From NCBI GenBank assembly GCA_035079385.1, contig JAVHKY010000013.1:8616001-8680000 (forward strand): a DNA stretch of 64,000 nt, given 5' to 3'. The position numbers were made by a program, and so were the translations under genes. Within the stretch, counting starts at the first letter, position 1. Each line of letters begins with the position of its first letter. The notes under the pieces were generated by a model. That model saw only the letters and a program-made list of their open reading frames with translations, was not told where the DNA came from and made no database searches. Below, piece after piece: positions 1 through 10,725 of the stretch. The DNA is from Aspidiotus rigidus. Taxonomy: Eukaryota > Arthropoda > Insecta > Hemiptera > Diaspididae.

Positions 1-1864
1 TCACCTACATGGGCTGCAGAGTGATTTTTAGGCCTAAAATCCAAATGGCTATATCTCAGCTAATAATGGTCGCACAGCGATGAAACTTGAGGACCTTTTA
101 GTATATGTGAACGTTCATCCATGGTATTTTTTTCAAAAAAAAACATTCATATTTTACCTAGTTTCTAGCTATAACAAAACTTCAAACTCGAATTAAAAAA
201 AAATCGGGAAGGAGGCACCTGAGGAAAATCATTCATTTGAAGCGCCATACCCTCTACTACAACATACATGAGTACCATAGTCCTCGGTGAGGTGCAACAT
301 TCCCAAAAAAATCAATATTTAATGAATTTCTGTGATTTTTCCATGAATAGCGGGGTGAACTATGACTGCTACCGCAATAGACCACGAGAAATCAATGGTC
401 AATGTTCGAGGTGAAAAATACGCACTCCTCCGTGAGATGAAATGGGAATGTTGATAGACCAAAAATATATTTTTAGTATTTCGTTTATCGATTTGGTCAA
501 TTCTTATGTAAACACGTCCACCGATTAGGTGGAGTACGTTAGATTGAGAAAAATAGTTGAAAAATTCTCCAGTCGCTGGAACAGTCTAAAAATAGAAGGG
601 AAGTGAGAAAATCCACTTTTTCACCCTGGAGGACCGCGAGTTTTGGTATTTCATTCATCAAATAGGTAGAAATAGTACCAAATCCAGAAAATCAACTTTT
701 TCAACATGGAGAGCCTTGATTTTTGGTATGTTGTTCATCAAAAAGGTCAAATCTTATGTTAATACCTCCACCGAGTTTGAAAAAAATAGTCCAAAAATTC
801 TTCAGTCGCTGGAATAGTCTGAAAATGAAAAATTGAAAATATCTGCTATTTGAACTTGGAGAATCGTGATTTTTATATTCTATTTATCAATAAGGTCAAT
901 TTTTGAGAAAATACATCCCTATTTCGAGAAAAATTGGAAAAAATTCTCCAGTCGTGGGGACGCTCTGAAAATATTAAAAAATCAAAGATACACACCAGCC
1001 ACAATGATTCATGTGTTACTTTTCCCCCCTCGAGTCGCAGCGGTACAAATTGTGTTACTGACAGCCGTGCACTCGCATGATGTGGAGGAATCCTTTTCCG
1101 AGACACAAGAAGACAATCATCTCCTTTGTACTGTCATGCTCATGAATTCCAATATTTGAAGCACTGTCACCTCAACTCGAGAGGAGATTCCTGCACTTCA
1201 TGGAAGTGCACGGCTCCCAGTAATACAGTTTGTACCTCTACGACTTCAGGGGAACAAAAATAAACATTCAACACTTTAAAGTAAAGGAAATGAATCTTAG
1301 GGGTGGGTGTGTATCGGTTTTTTACTATTTCCAGAGCGTCCTAGCGACTGGAGAATTTATTGACTATTTTTTTCCAACTTGTAAGACTTATTAACATAAG
1401 ATTTGACCTAATTGATGAAGAACATACCAAAAATCAGGGCTCTCCATGTTGAAAAAGTGGATTTTCTGAACTTGGTATTTCTTGACCGTTCCGGCAACTG
1501 GAGAATTTATTGACCAACTCGATGGATGTATTTACACAAGAATTGACCTTGTTGATAAACAGAATATGAAAAATCACGGGTTTCAATGTTGGAAAGGTGG
1601 ATTACCTGGAGTTTTTACTATTTCCAGGGCATCCCAGAAACTGGAGAATCTTTTGACTATTTTTTTCAAACTCAGCGGACATGTTTACATAAGAATAGAA
1701 CGAATTGTGGAAAGAAATACCAAAACTCATGATTCTCCTGGGTGAAAAAGTGGATTTCCCCGATTTATTGTCATTTCCAGACCATTACAGCGGCTGGAGA
1801 ATTTTTTGACTATTTTTTTCATACTTGGCGTACATGTTTACGTGAGAACTGACCTATTTGATGA

Positions 1865-2384
1865 TAATAATAATAACAATAATAATAATAATAATAATAG
1901 CCTATCTTACGCCAATTTGGCCAAAGGCCTCGCAACCAACGTTATTACGTTATGGTGCGGTTTTACAGGTCTACACTTCCCACGGTGACCAAGTCCGGCT
2001 TGGGAAGGTGACGAAATCAAGCGCTATTATTACTACAAACTTCGTTTCACATTGATTTTCCGTGCACGTGTATGCTTAAGATAGGGGATGTTGGTTTAGC
2101 CGGTTAACCGCGTCTTCACGACGCTGAACCAGTTCCACAACTTTCCCGTCTCGCGCATAAGCCCGTTCGAACGTTTAGATACTGCCGGTAATCTTCACTC
2201 CCAGATTAACCGATTCGTTGTTGATACGGGTTGATCGGCTCAGTGACGTTAACAGATAACACGATGGTAGAAGTAAATGTTCGTGAATTAACCTGTTACT
2301 GTTAACGTTTACTCGTAGCTGGGATTGAACCGCGGACCTTCGGAATACGAGGCCGTGATCTTACCACTACGCCACTGAGCCGCT
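1865..2384 (-). mobile_element. tRNA-derived SINE nested in the foldback element
   Basis: Read on the minus strand, it starts at about 2384 with a tRNA-like head carrying an A box (TGGCGTAGTGG) and a B box (GGTTCAATCCC) at normal spacing. A ~400-bp body follows, and it ends in an ATT/ATA-type simple repeat at 1865-1897. The insert is flanked by a perfect 12-bp target-site duplication, CCTATTTGATGA, at 1853-1864 and 2385-2396. That duplication restores the inverted-repeat arm when the insert is removed. Pol III promoter, simple-sequence tail and TSD together define a SINE mobilised by a LINE. Confidence 0.9.
2312..2384 (-). promoter_or_regulatory. Internal pol III promoter (tRNA-like head of SINE)
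   Basis: This ~73-base tRNA-like stretch contains A box TGGCGTAGTGG and B box GGTTCAATCCC on the minus strand. It lies at the head of a longer repeat with a simple-sequence tail and flanking TSD, so it is a SINE promoter rather than a functional tRNA gene. Confidence 0.8.
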
Positions 2385-3060
2385 CCTATTTGATGAATGA
2401 AATACCAAAACTCACGGTCCTTCAGGGTGAAAAAATGGATTTTCTCACTTCTCTTCTATTTTCAGACTGTTCCAGCGACTGGAGAATTTTTCAACTATTT
2501 TTCTCAATCTAACGTACTCCACCTAATCGGTGGACGTGTTTACATAAGAATTGACCAAATCGATAAACGAAATACAAAAATATATTTTTGATCTATCAAC
2601 ATTTCCATTTCATCTCATGGAGGAGTGCGTATTTTTCACCTCGAACATTGACCATTGATTTCTCGCGGTCTATTGCGGTAGCAGTCATAGTTCACCCCGC
2701 TATTCATGGAAAAATCACAGAAATTCACTAAATATTGATTTTTTTGGGAATGTTGCACCTCACCGAGGACTATGGTACTCATGTATGTTGTAGTAGAGGG
2801 TATGGCGCTTCAAATGAATGATTTTCCCAGGTGCCTCCCCCCCCCCAATTTTTTTAATTCGAGTTTGAAGTTTTGTTACAGCTAGAAACTAGGGAAAATA
2901 TGAATGTTTTTTTTTTGAAAAACTATTCCATGGATGAACGTTCACATATACTAAAATGTCCTCAAGTTTCATCGCTGTGCGATCATTATTGGCTGAGATA
3001 TAGCCATTTGGATTTTAGGCTTAAAAATCACTCTACAGCCCATGTGGGTGAGCAGATGGG

Positions 3061-4756
3061 TCCAATTTTTCGGATTTCGAGTTTTCTCATTGGGGACAAC
3101 ATTTTGACGGACATTTGAAACATTTTCTGACCAAGGCCACCCCCCCCCCCCCTTACCCGGCTAGAACCTTTGATCTCACGAAGCAATGAAAGAGAAGTCG
3201 CCACATGACAAATCATTACTAAAGGTAAAAAAGAAATCTTCACCCCTTTTTTTTCAACGGTACAGCCTTTAAACAAGTGGAACAGAGTTTTATCGAAACA
3301 GGAATAAAAGCTCTCCGTGGAAGCATTCAATAGGCTGAAGATTGAAGAGGCGCTGGAAAAGAAATTGGAAGTCTGGACTGTAAGGGCTACAGAAGAAAAA
3401 CGGGGAAGAGGAGAAGGTGGATAACATGAAAATAAAAACGTTAAGAAAACACAGTATATTATAAGAAAATTAAATTTTTGTGCTGGTAATGGGCAGAAAT
3501 CTCGAAATTGGGAACATAGACCAACCGAGAGAGCCAGAATCAATAGGCGGAACGAAGAGCGCTATTAGATCGCACCTTGAACGGAACATTCACACTTCTA
3601 GGAATTAAAAAGAGTCGTATTGTTTTCGACTTCCTTTGAATCATAAACAGTACAACCTACAAGATCTTTTCTCTAGAAAGATCGATGGAGGTGCTAATAA
3701 ATTTTTTTTACCGAAGTAAGTCAAAGGAAAGACAAACTTATTTTCACAGCAATCAATGAGAGGCTCGAAGACGACACTGATTATTATTAAACTTGAAAGT
3801 ACACTCGTGTAGGTTGTTACAGAAATATAGCGTGCACTAATATCTACAAAAAACAAGCAAATTTTTACGTGTGCCTAATTTTCACAAGTTTCTCTCGTTG
3901 TATGATTATTTTCATGTACTTATCCCCAATAAACTTCTTCAGACAGATCGTCGCACAACAGTAGCCTGATCGGGTCAACTCGAGCGAGACAAACGAAAGA
4001 CAAACGTATTTGTTCAAATCTCTGACAACAATGCCAAGCACCATATGTGTAAGGTAGCCATGTCGCAACCCGCAAATCCGTACCCTGTTTACATGGTCGA
4101 CAAGTAGGGAATCTTTCATCCCTTTATAAAGATAGAGAAAAAGCTGATCGAATTTTAAGCCTAAAGGGCTTATTAAATATTACAACTTCATTCGGTCACT
4201 CATGTGGTTTCAACAAAGGGTATTTAGATTTTTATTCTTCTCTCGCGCTCTCTCTAACGCTAACGTTTCTCTTATGAATTCTTTCCCTCTGTTATGAGAG
4301 CCTGCAATTAGCGAACTGCGCCATCTGTCGCGTCAACGTTACAGTAGCTAATCTTTTCTTAGCCCCAATAACTCTTCACTATACGCGGTAGTCATATCTG
4401 CCGTATAATATACTGAAGTGTACATACATACACACATATTGCACTGTAAAACGTAAGTTAAGGGTATGTATTGGGCATGTAGAGCACGTAGGGAAAAAAT
4501 AACCCCTTGTTGTAACACTTGCAGTATATAATTCCATTATTAAACGTGTTTGTTTAGAGAGGGTGTTGTTTGTTAACGTCAAACGACAATTATGGTTTTG
4601 TGATCGCTTGTAAGCTGGTTAACGACGAGAAAAATTGATGGGTTTCCGCATTATGAATCAGTTGTGTACAGCCGTATTTGTGATACCGACCGCAGCTCGT
4701 AGTCGAACAGGTGGGTTGCAATTTCAAATCTCAGTATGACCCATCAGTAGAGCTCA
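3061..4756. other. Intergenic, no recognised gene
   Basis: Non-coding AT-rich sequence. A poly-C run lies at about 3139-3153. The 171-codon minus-strand open frame at 3028-3543 has low-complexity composition and overlaps the end of the foldback element; I do not consider it a gene. Confidence 0.5.
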
Positions 4757-5390
4757 AATATTCTATGAGTGCTTAGGTCAGTTGTAACGAGCAGGCTGCA
4801 TTCTTCTTGGCAGGAGCCAACGTGAGGTGGAGTCGCTCAGTGAGTTGATAATAAGTACCCTTTCTTTTTTTGTTTCTTTCTTCGCTGCTGTTTTGCCTTT
4901 CTTCATTCTAAGTTCTGCCTCCACTAGACGATGGTCTGTTCCCTCGTCCTTTATATTCAGGATTGTTTCGTTTGCACTGCAGTTCGCGATAATATCATCG
5001 ATAACGGACCCTGATCCTCTTGCTGCCCACTTAATCGTGTTTTGCCACTTAGCCATTCAAAATGCGTTATTTCCCCCTCTATCAACCGTTTTCCATTTCT
5101 GTTCACTGTATCCTCTCCGTACAGGCCTGTTACATCTTTAATCCCTCTTCTTCCGGTCCTTGCAGTAAGGTATCCGATGATGTACGTTATCGCTAAATTT
5201 TTTTGTTTTTCGAAGTGAGTTGTAGAATTCGTCGCTTTCTTCATCTCTTCCTTCCTCTGGAGCGTACACTCCTACGAAAGTTATTGATGTTCACGGTTGC
5301 TTCTACGATTCTACCCATCCTTATTCTGTATGAGCTTATCTTGTCTTTATGCGCCTAATTCCCAACAAGTATCATTAGCCCAGGCAGATT
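4757..5390 (-). pseudogene. Decayed non-LTR retrotransposon endonuclease fragment
   Basis: Three minus-strand reading frames together spell an apurinic-type endonuclease-exonuclease-phosphatase domain broken by frameshifts. In order from high to low coordinates: a segment like VGVYAPEEGRDEESDEFY near 5280-5210; ARTGRRGIKDVTGLYGEDTV followed by NRNGKRLIE near 5170-5080; then ARGSGSVIDDIIANCSANE near 5020-4960 with TDHRLVEAELR near 4930. These correspond to the LINE endonuclease blocks YAP, (D)xNAR, NGxxL, IDxI and SDHxLV. The usual GDFNAR block reads GYLTAR, so a catalytic Asp is lost. No reverse transcriptase follows. It is a dead fragment of an RTE- or CR1/Jockey-like element; the clade is uncertain. 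Confidence 0.72.
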
Positions 5391-5399
5391 AGGTTTTGA

Positions 5400-5990
5400 A
5401 ATGGAAATAAATGCCGGCAAAGGTTAAAATGGTCTCCTGATAAACATACTAAAAGTCCACAGCGATCAGAGAGCGGGCCTCCCCCAAAGGGGGTCACAGT
5501 ACTACAAAAATTAGTTTTCTGAGAATAAATCGAAAACTAAGCATCAGAGAAAAAAAAGTTTCGAACAAAAGTTGTTCCTCATCAAATTTCCTATAAATTT
5601 CACTATATGTACGTCAACTTAGCCCAAAAACTCGAGCTGAAAATTTGGTTTGAAAATTGAGCGATTTTCTAAAATTTTTGATTTTAGTGTTAGTGTAGTC
5701 AAATTAGACAGGTTTCGAAGAAAAAGAACATTGCGACATAGTAAAGGTCTGATTGCTGGAAATGGTCATGTTCAAAACAACATACTAAGTTCTCCGCGTT
5801 TTTCCCCAGGAGCATCTTTTTTAAGGGGGTTGAAACCCCCTCAAAATCAGTTTATGTAAATATACCGCTTAATACGCATTTTAGAGAAGAAAGTCATCAC
5901 TTGGAGTGCTGTTGTACACCAGCCTTTATTTTTAACGATTCAAATTTCTTTTTATGGCGCGTGGTGATTTTTCTGCTCTCGCAGTCAACC
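5400..5990. other. Intergenic, no recognised gene
   Basis: No coding or repeat signature that I can support. The 69-codon plus-strand open frame at 5650-5859 has no recognisable family features. Confidence 0.45.
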
Positions 5991-5997
5991 CAAATCG

Positions 5998-6378
5998 CTA
6001 TATGTGTTCAAAAGCTATTTTGAACATTATCTGACAAGTTACTTGGCTGGAAAAGTAAGCTTCCAAATTCTTCAATTCCTTTACTAATCGGTATTGAGAT
6101 TTGTAATTATCGTTGATTTCACGATTGAGTAGAAGTCTCTTTGAACGTTTGAGCCAGCTTTGAATGACGAAATTTTTAGGATTTTGTTGATCAAGTGTCC
6201 AAAACGAATCCGAGATGTGTTTGGGGGTGATGTAGTTCTTTCTACACATTTTAAGAAAGGAAATGGAACTGCGAGATTTAAGTAACTTGAGATAGAGTTT
6301 CAGTATTTCATTGTATATTTCATATACTTTCCGATCATATTTGGCGGTGATTGAGGAAAAAACACTAGCCGTATTCAT
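5998..6378 (-). pseudogene. Penelope-like retroelement, N-terminal fragment (inverted piece)
   Basis: This open frame of 126 codons starts at ATG 6378 on the minus strand. Its layout is a Lys/Leu-rich helical stretch (YNEILKLYLKLLKSR), then FLKMCRKNYITPK, then a charged helical tail. That resembles the N-terminal region of Penelope-like elements, where a helical segment precedes a conserved FLxxCRxxxIxPK block. There is no reverse transcriptase downstream; the frame ends at 5998. It lies head-to-head with the C-terminal endonuclease piece of the same element type, about 50 bases away, so the two are probably parts of one rearranged insertion. The family call rests on motif recognition only. 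Confidence 0.6.
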
Positions 6379-6429
6379 ACTGATTTAAACGCAGGTTTAA
6401 CCGTAGTTAAAATACATATACATACTTAA

Positions 6430-6912
6430 CAAGAGTATTTTTCAATCCCGTATGTAGCCCAAAGCAGTTGGATCATTAGTAAACACCTCCGCTCTCTTAG
6501 TAACAGCTTTGAAGTTGCTTCTAGCAATTATAACACCAACAAAGAAAAATATTTCTCGTACATTAAGGATAAAATTCCCAACGAACAGAAATCTGGTGTT
6601 ATTTACGTGTTTTCCTGTTCGAATTGTCCCTCCTCTTATAAGGGAGAGACATGCCAAATGTTGAAGGCTCGCCTCTCTCAACATAAGAACGACGCCAGTA
6701 ATCGCAAAGACAATACTGCTTTGGCCACTCATGCCCTGGAAAAGGGCCATGTATTTAATTTCAATAGAAATAAAATTGTAGGGAGTGAAGAAAACGACAA
6801 AACGAGGAAGATTTTAGAGGTTATTAATATTATCGAAGATGAAAATTGTGTTAATTTTAAGACGGACACTGATGGTCTCTCCGACGCGTACAAGACGGTG
6901 ATTAAACGGTAG
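6430..6912 (+). pseudogene. Penelope-like retroelement, C-terminal GIY-YIG endonuclease fragment
   Basis: The plus-strand frame is open from about 6430 to the TAG at 6910-6912. It reads through IPYV, KDKIPNEQKSGVIYVFSC and CPSSYKGETCQMLKARLSQH. These match the end of the Penelope reverse-transcriptase region and the GIY-YIG endonuclease (VIYxxxC...YxGET..LxxRxxxH). The remaining ~60 residues include HALEKGH, also typical of the domain. There is no start codon and the reverse transcriptase is absent, so the piece is 5'-truncated. The following ~160 bases, up to the T-rich run at about 7066-7078, are probably the element's 3' untranslated end. Confidence 0.8.
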
Positions 6913-7079
6913 TCATCGGCTAGTCTCTCCCTCTATCTTCTTTCCGTTCGGTTGTTTCGTGTTTTTTCTGTATTTCACTTGTTGTCATTGTTTGATTTCC
7001 TGTATGTTCTCATTTATCATTGATCGCTATGCGATTGAAACGTCGCGAAAATAAAATGATTCTTCTTTTTTTTTTTTTA

Positions 7080-7613
7080 GTTCTGTGTGGGTAATAGTGC
7101 CATTTTATTCCTATGTTTTCAGCACCTGGTTTGTCTGCCTCCCTTTTCCTTTCCAGCAGGAACCTTGGTGAGATTTTCTCAGTGAACAGATGACGGAGCA
7201 TATGGAAAAAGACGGTTTCCTTAACGAAGTTAAAAGAGGAACGCAGTGAACGTATTTTATGAGTCAAATCAGTTTTGGTATTGAGAATTCAAGCAAGTCT
7301 AGGACTAGTATAGAGCTAGTTTGAAGGAGACCTAGACCTACTATAAACGTAGTATGAAACAGGTCGTTATCATTTACATGGATCTCTTACAGAAGGGGAG
7401 TTGGGAGAATTTCTACTCTCGAGCCTAATATGATAGGAGAAGGACATGAAAAAAATTCATTCTCCAAGCCAATAAGACTCGAAACTTTTCCAAGTTTTTC
7501 GTCGGACGGCGCACGGCGCACACCCAATTTTTCAGAAAAACCCATGGAACTAGTCTACTGTTAAAACTACCGACATATATACTTAGGAAAGGTTCTTTCA
7601 TAACATACAAGTA
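7080..7613 (+). repeat. Family-specific 5' flank of ankyrin copy 1
   Basis: Segments here recur upstream of the other ankyrin copies. The block around 7120-7200 (CACCTGGTTTGTCTGCCT, then CTCAGTGAACAGATGACGG) matches 27620-27690, 33050-33120 and 38700-38780. The block 7205-7360 matches 31950-32100 and 37740-37890. The order differs from the other copies, so this flank has been rearranged. No coding capacity is evident. Confidence 0.7.
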
Positions 7614-7737
7614 AGATAAGATTTGGCTACCGTGACGCGATAATAAATCTCATATCATGATGTACGCTGCAAGCTAATGATTATTTCATTAGTCAGTTTC
7701 TAACACCGCCGCGAAAACAATCATAAGTGCTGGTGAT
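7614..7737 (+). promoter_or_regulatory. Putative proximal promoter of ankyrin copy 1
   Basis: A GATA-factor type site, AGATAAGAT, lies at 7614-7622. An arthropod initiator-like TCAGTT lies at 7693-7698, and a conserved ACCGCCGCGAAAA block sits just before the ATG at 7738. The GATA site and the block around the start are shared by all five copies. Promoter function is inferred from conservation and position. Confidence 0.4.
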
Positions 7738-10725
7738 ATGGTTCGCCCTGATGAATTAAATGACCGTGATGATTTCGAGAAATTCGAAAAAAGTTACTCG
7801 AATGATACAAATCCACGAGAGACGGTCGCTCACATGGCCGTTCAATGGGGACATCTGGATTTGTTAAAATATGGGCTGGAGAAAGAGTCGCGTCTTAAAG
7901 ATAGGACACTGAGGACATTACTTCAAGAGGCAATTAAAAATGGACACCTTAAGATCGTCAAGTATCTTGTAGAGAATCATCAGGTGAACATAGATAATGA
8001 AGGATCTCCTTACAGATGGAATATCATAAGAAAGGGAATCGTTAACAACCATTTAAATATTGTCAAGTACTTTGTCGAGGAGGGGATGGAAAAAAACTCG
8101 CAACCCGACCTCACGTACACATATTATGAATTTCGATCATTATTGTTCCAAGCGATGAAATATGGACGCTACGACATCATCAACTATCTTACAGAGAAGA
8201 AAAAAGTGTACTTGACTTGGCTTGACGATAATAAGGAAAATATTTTGTATACAGCCGTGCGGCAAGGGAATCTGGATTTCATCAAGCATGTTCTTGACGA
8301 GAAAAAAGCGGAAATCGATATTAACTGGAAGAGTGAAGGTTATACCTTGGTACACCTACTGATAATCAATTTCAGGTCCTTGAAGGATGCAGAAAAAATT
8401 CTTCGATATCTAACAAGTGAAAAACATGCGGATTTGGATATTCCTCTGAGAGAGCCACGAATGACTCCTTTGTCCTACGCCGTTTCCCGCAAATTACCTC
8501 TTACAATAATTAAATGCATGATCGACAACGGTGCAAATCTCGATAAACAAGATATTGATGGTCATACTGCACTGCATTTAGCACTTTTTGAAAATATTGA
8601 ACGTGCACTTGAAATATGCGAATACTTATGTACACACGGTGCTGACGTCAACCTAGAAAATGTAAGAGGTAAAACTCCTATGACAATTGCTTTAAAAAAA
8701 TTAACGCACGAAAATAGAATGCTCGAAGTATGCAAACTCTTTATAGAATACGGTGTTAACGTGAATTCAACAGATAGAAGAGGCAATCATTTCGTACATA
8801 TTGCAGTTATACTGAATAATTTAAATTTCCTAGATTATTTGGTACGTGAGAAACAAGTCGACGTTAACACTCCAAGAGAGACGGACAACATAACACCTCT
8901 ACATTGGGCAGCCTTTGATTTCCGTTTCGAAATTTGCAAATATTTAATCGAGCATGGTGCTGGAGTTAATCTGAAGAATCAGAGGTATGAAACCCCTTTC
9001 GATATGAGTTTAAAAAACTTTTTCAAAAACAATGACTCTATCGAGAAAGAGAACGCCACCAAAGTGTGGAAACTTTTGTTGGAAAATGGCGCAAACGGGA
9101 ACTGGACACATAAACAAGGCAATATAGTGCACATCGCAGCCACACACTGTAACAGGACATTCTTGGATTATCTAGTGCGTGATAAACAAATGGCCGTGGA
9201 TGTTTCAAGAGAGGCAGACAGTTGGACGCCTCTACACTGTGCTGCTTTTCATAATAATATAGAAATTTGTAGATATTTAATCGAGAACGGTGTTAGAGTT
9301 AATCCGAAGAACTACAAAAATGAAACTCCCTTCGATATGAGTTTGAAAGAAGATACAAATGAATTTCAGCGGGCAGAAAATACGGCCCAGGTACGAAAAC
9401 TCTTGCTAGAGAATGGCGCGAATGCGAACTGGATCGATGGAAGCGGCAATAAACTCGTGCACATCGCAGCCATACAAGGTAACAAGAGATTCTTGGAATA
9501 TCTAGTGAGTAAGAAACAAGTCGACATCAATACTCCCAGAGATACAGACGGTTGGACGCCTCTACATTGTGCTGTTTATAGAAATAATATTGAAATTTGT
9601 AAATATTTAATCGAGCACGGCACTGGAGTTAATCAGAAGAACAAGGAAAATAATACTCCGTTTGATACGAGTTTAAAAACATTTTCAGTAGAAAATGAAT
9701 CCGACGAAACAGTAGAGCAGGCGACCGATATATGGAAACTTTTGCTGGAGAATGGTGCGAACTTGAACTGGACCGATAATGAAGGCAATAAACTGGTGCA
9801 TATCGCCGGAGTGCGTCTTCACAAGAGATTCTTGGATTATCTACTTCATGATAAACAATTGGATGTCAATACTCCGAGAGAGACGGACGGATGGACGCCC
9901 CTACACTGTGCTGCCTTTCAAATCAAGATTGAAGCTTGCTCATATTTAATACAGCACGGAGCTCGTGTCAACCAGAAAGACAATAGAGGTGAAACTCCTC
10001 TACATATAGTAGGAACAAAATTATTGGGGGACGATTACTACTCGACCTCTCACCGGCAGGAGATGATTGAAATTTGCAAACTTTTCATAGAGCACGGGGC
10101 GGATATAAACTCAACGGATAAAGCAGGCAATCAACTAGTGCATAATGCAGCCATGATCGATAATGATAGTTTACTTAAATATTTAATTGAGGATAAACAT
10201 GTTGACATAAATACGCCAAGGAAAAAAGATAACTGGACGCCTTTACATTGTGCAGCCTCTAAAAATCATTGGGAAACTACCGGCTATTTAGTCAACCACG
10301 GAGCTGATGTTCGAGCCAAAAGTAAACGTGGGGAAATTCCTGTAAACTTAACATCTGATTCATATCTGCGTCGTTTGTACCTACATCCCAGTTACAAGAT
10401 GAGGAGAAAGCGCAGGAATGTGATGAACTGCTTTCCAAAACTTTCGCAAAATCCAACGTTTTATCAAGAAAACACAGACGAAAGGATTGCTGGACCTGTA
10501 AGAAGAGAGGAGATATATTCTTCAGGCTATGATTTCACATACCAATTGCAGAATTTCTTCTCCTATCTAGGCCTAATGATGAGATATTTTGTGGGAGGGT
10601 CAATTAAATCGCCGCGAACTCCGCAACTTCGTCCATCGTTTGATAAAATTTACACATTAGAAAGTCGGATGGATCCCTTTGCTGTAAACGCTGTCAATTA
10701 TTTCGCGAACGTTACTGATGCTTAG
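7738..10725 (+). CDS. Large ankyrin-repeat protein, copy 1 (intact, 995 aa)
   Basis: Single uninterrupted frame from ATG 7738 (MVRPDELN) to TAG 10725. Ankyrin repeats run from about residue 30 to 870, with typical TPLH, HLAL, LLLENGAN and LIEHGA blocks. From residue 349 they form five ~110-residue modules beginning at about 349, 461, 570, 683 and 797. Each module has three ankyrin units: GN.xVHIA, GWTPLHCA and ETPFDMSL types. A basic cluster RRKRR at 889-893 opens a conserved non-ankyrin tail with a hydrophobic stretch at about 937-954 (LQNFFSYLGLMMRYFVGG). I see no signal peptide and no catalytic domain. Ankyrin repeats bind proteins; partner and role are unknown. Four paralogues follow on the same strand. 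This copy is the best reference for an intact member, and I see no internal splice signals that would be needed to read it. Confidence 0.92.
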   Translation: MVRPDELNDRDDFEKFEKSYSNDTNPRETVAHMAVQWGHLDLLKYGLEKESRLKDRTLRTLLQEAIKNGHLKIVKYLVENHQVNIDNEGSPYRWNIIRKGIVNNHLNIVKYFVEEGMEKNSQPDLTYTYYEFRSLLFQAMKYGRYDIINYLTEKKKVYLTWLDDNKENILYTAVRQGNLDFIKHVLDEKKAEIDINWKSEGYTLVHLLIINFRSLKDAEKILRYLTSEKHADLDIPLREPRMTPLSYAVSRKLPLTIIKCMIDNGANLDKQDIDGHTALHLALFENIERALEICEYLCTHGADVNLENVRGKTPMTIALKKLTHENRMLEVCKLFIEYGVNVNSTDRRGNHFVHIAVILNNLNFLDYLVREKQVDVNTPRETDNITPLHWAAFDFRFEICKYLIEHGAGVNLKNQRYETPFDMSLKNFFKNNDSIEKENATKVWKLLLENGANGNWTHKQGNIVHIAATHCNRTFLDYLVRDKQMAVDVSREADSWTPLHCAAFHNNIEICRYLIENGVRVNPKNYKNETPFDMSLKEDTNEFQRAENTAQVRKLLLENGANANWIDGSGNKLVHIAAIQGNKRFLEYLVSKKQVDINTPRDTDGWTPLHCAVYRNNIEICKYLIEHGTGVNQKNKENNTPFDTSLKTFSVENESDETVEQATDIWKLLLENGANLNWTDNEGNKLVHIAGVRLHKRFLDYLLHDKQLDVNTPRETDGWTPLHCAAFQIKIEACSYLIQHGARVNQKDNRGETPLHIVGTKLLGDDYYSTSHRQEMIEICKLFIEHGADINSTDKAGNQLVHNAAMIDNDSLLKYLIEDKHVDINTPRKKDNWTPLHCAASKNHWETTGYLVNHGADVRAKSKRGEIPVNLTSDSYLRRLYLHPSYKMRRKRRNVMNCFPKLSQNPTFYQENTDERIAGPVRREEIYSSGYDFTYQLQNFFSYLGLMMRYFVGGSIKSPRTPQLRPSFDKIYTLESRMDPFAVNAVNYFANVTDA

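Larger units (their letters stand above)
1..3051. mobile_element. Long inverted-repeat (foldback-type) element, left end cut by window
   Basis: The first ~660 bases are the reverse complement of the stretch ending at 3051 (about 2390-3051), with few mismatches; the match begins at base 1, so the element probably extends beyond the window. Inside the terminal arms lie degenerate ~150-bp subrepeats, about three on the left (490-1000) and about five on the right in opposite orientation (1330-1850 and 2395-2555). Each contains a core like CTCCAGTCGCTGGAA and a segment like CCACTTTTTCAACATGGAGA. No transposase is visible, so it is a non-autonomous foldback or MITE-like element. The right arm is interrupted by a SINE. 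Confidence 0.8.

Noticed and set aside
2312..2384. Functional tRNA gene
   Set aside because: Embedded in a longer element with a simple-repeat tail and a 12-bp TSD, so it is a SINE head.
3028..3543. 171-codon minus-strand open frame
   Set aside because: Low-complexity composition (poly-Gly from the poly-C run), overlaps a repeat end, no domain.
7738..10725. Known ankyrin-array venom-type protein family
   Set aside because: Shares only the general layout of an ankyrin array and a basic site; no signal peptide and no recognised C-terminal domain.
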